Source: Limnoglobus sp.
GTDB taxonomy: Bacteria > Planctomycetota > Planctomycetia > Gemmatales > Gemmataceae
NCBI GenBank assembly: GCA_025353985.1
Contig: JANXNT010001086.1
Coordinates: forward strand, 1-5,425
DNA length: 5,425 nt
Direction of reading: 5' to 3'
Part shown: piece by piece, positions 5,405-5,425 of the stretch
Numbering within the stretch: the first letter of the stretch is position 1
Layout of the letters: each line of letters opens with the position of its first letter
Program-made: the position numbers and the translations under genes
Notes under the pieces: generated by a model
Told to the model about the DNA's origin: nothing
The model's input: the letters and a program-made list of their open reading frames with translations, nothing else
Database searches by the model: none

Positions 5405-5425
5405 ATGCGTTCGATGCCACTGGCG
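5405..5425 (+). CDS. Possible start of a gene running off the window end
   Basis: AAGGGGG (5391-5397) lies seven bases before ATG 5405, a reasonable ribosome binding site. The seven visible codons read MRSMPLA, which could open a signal peptide. That is all that can be seen, so the call rests on the RBS spacing alone. The preceding 150 bases (5255-5404) hold no convincing gene, only a tandem pair of a 12-bp unit (CACTGCGCCCGR, 5343-5366) and a weak TATTTT box at 5305-5310. Confidence 0.25.

Noticed and set aside
5121..5420. 99-codon minus-strand reading frame ending in a PGLNRGPSDFQSLALPTEL-type peptide
   Set aside because: It is the antisense translation of the tRNA-Phe gene and its terminator. 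This peptide is a well-known spurious annotation across bacteria.
5293..5424. Plus-strand open frame starting MPKVYFSAVRC and running off the window
   Set aside because: There is no ribosome binding site, and the composition is low-complexity (repeated T-A-P). The frame is also open back through the terminator. A start at 5405 in another frame has a better RBS.
5202..5425. Possible integrated element next to the tRNA gene
   Set aside because: No duplicate of the tRNA 3' end (att-like repeat) and no integrase motif is visible downstream within the window.

Overview
The window looks like a piece of a planctomycete chromosome, most likely Gemmataceae-like. The clues are moderately high GC, weak or absent Shine-Dalgarno sites before several genes, a short-form ThiC, a tRNA without an encoded CCA end, and roomy intergenic gaps. 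The assignment is inference from style and protein flavour; no search was run.

Layout, left to right. (1) Positions 1-423 hold the C-terminal end of an HlyD-type membrane-fusion (periplasmic adaptor) protein on the + strand, cut by the window edge. (2) Positions 424-642 are non-coding and contain a compound inverted repeat of about 139 bp (478-616), placed between two convergent genes. (3) A TrmJ-like tRNA/rRNA 2'-O-methyltransferase lies on the - strand (643-1413). (4) A divergent intergenic region (1414-1514) leads to a small class I SAM methyltransferase of the Methyltransf_24 type (1515-2150, +). (5) A 124-bp gap precedes a 407-residue protein (2275-3498, +). It has an Ala-rich N-terminal segment built of 39-residue tandem repeats and an FkbM-like Rossmann domain. 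(6) A TPP riboswitch (about 3541-3626) precedes thiC (3703-5043), which makes the pyrimidine (HMP-P) half of thiamine; a strong hairpin follows the stop codon. (7) A tRNA-Phe(GAA) gene (5129-5201) has its own near-consensus promoter (TTGACA-16-TATAAA) and a GC-rich terminator hairpin. (8) The last ~170 bases hold no convincing gene, except a possible start codon with a good ribosome binding site just before the window ends.

Functionally this is a mix of housekeeping units (RNA modification, thiamine synthesis under TPP feedback, tRNA-Phe), one piece of an efflux or secretion system, and two neighbouring methyltransferase-fold proteins that may act on small molecules or surface glycans. I see no CRISPR array, transposase, phage gene or toxin-antitoxin pair. 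The least ordinary items are the compound inverted repeat, the tandem-repeat N-terminus of the 407-residue protein, and the 21-bp-spaced repeat that sits between the riboswitch and the thiC start.
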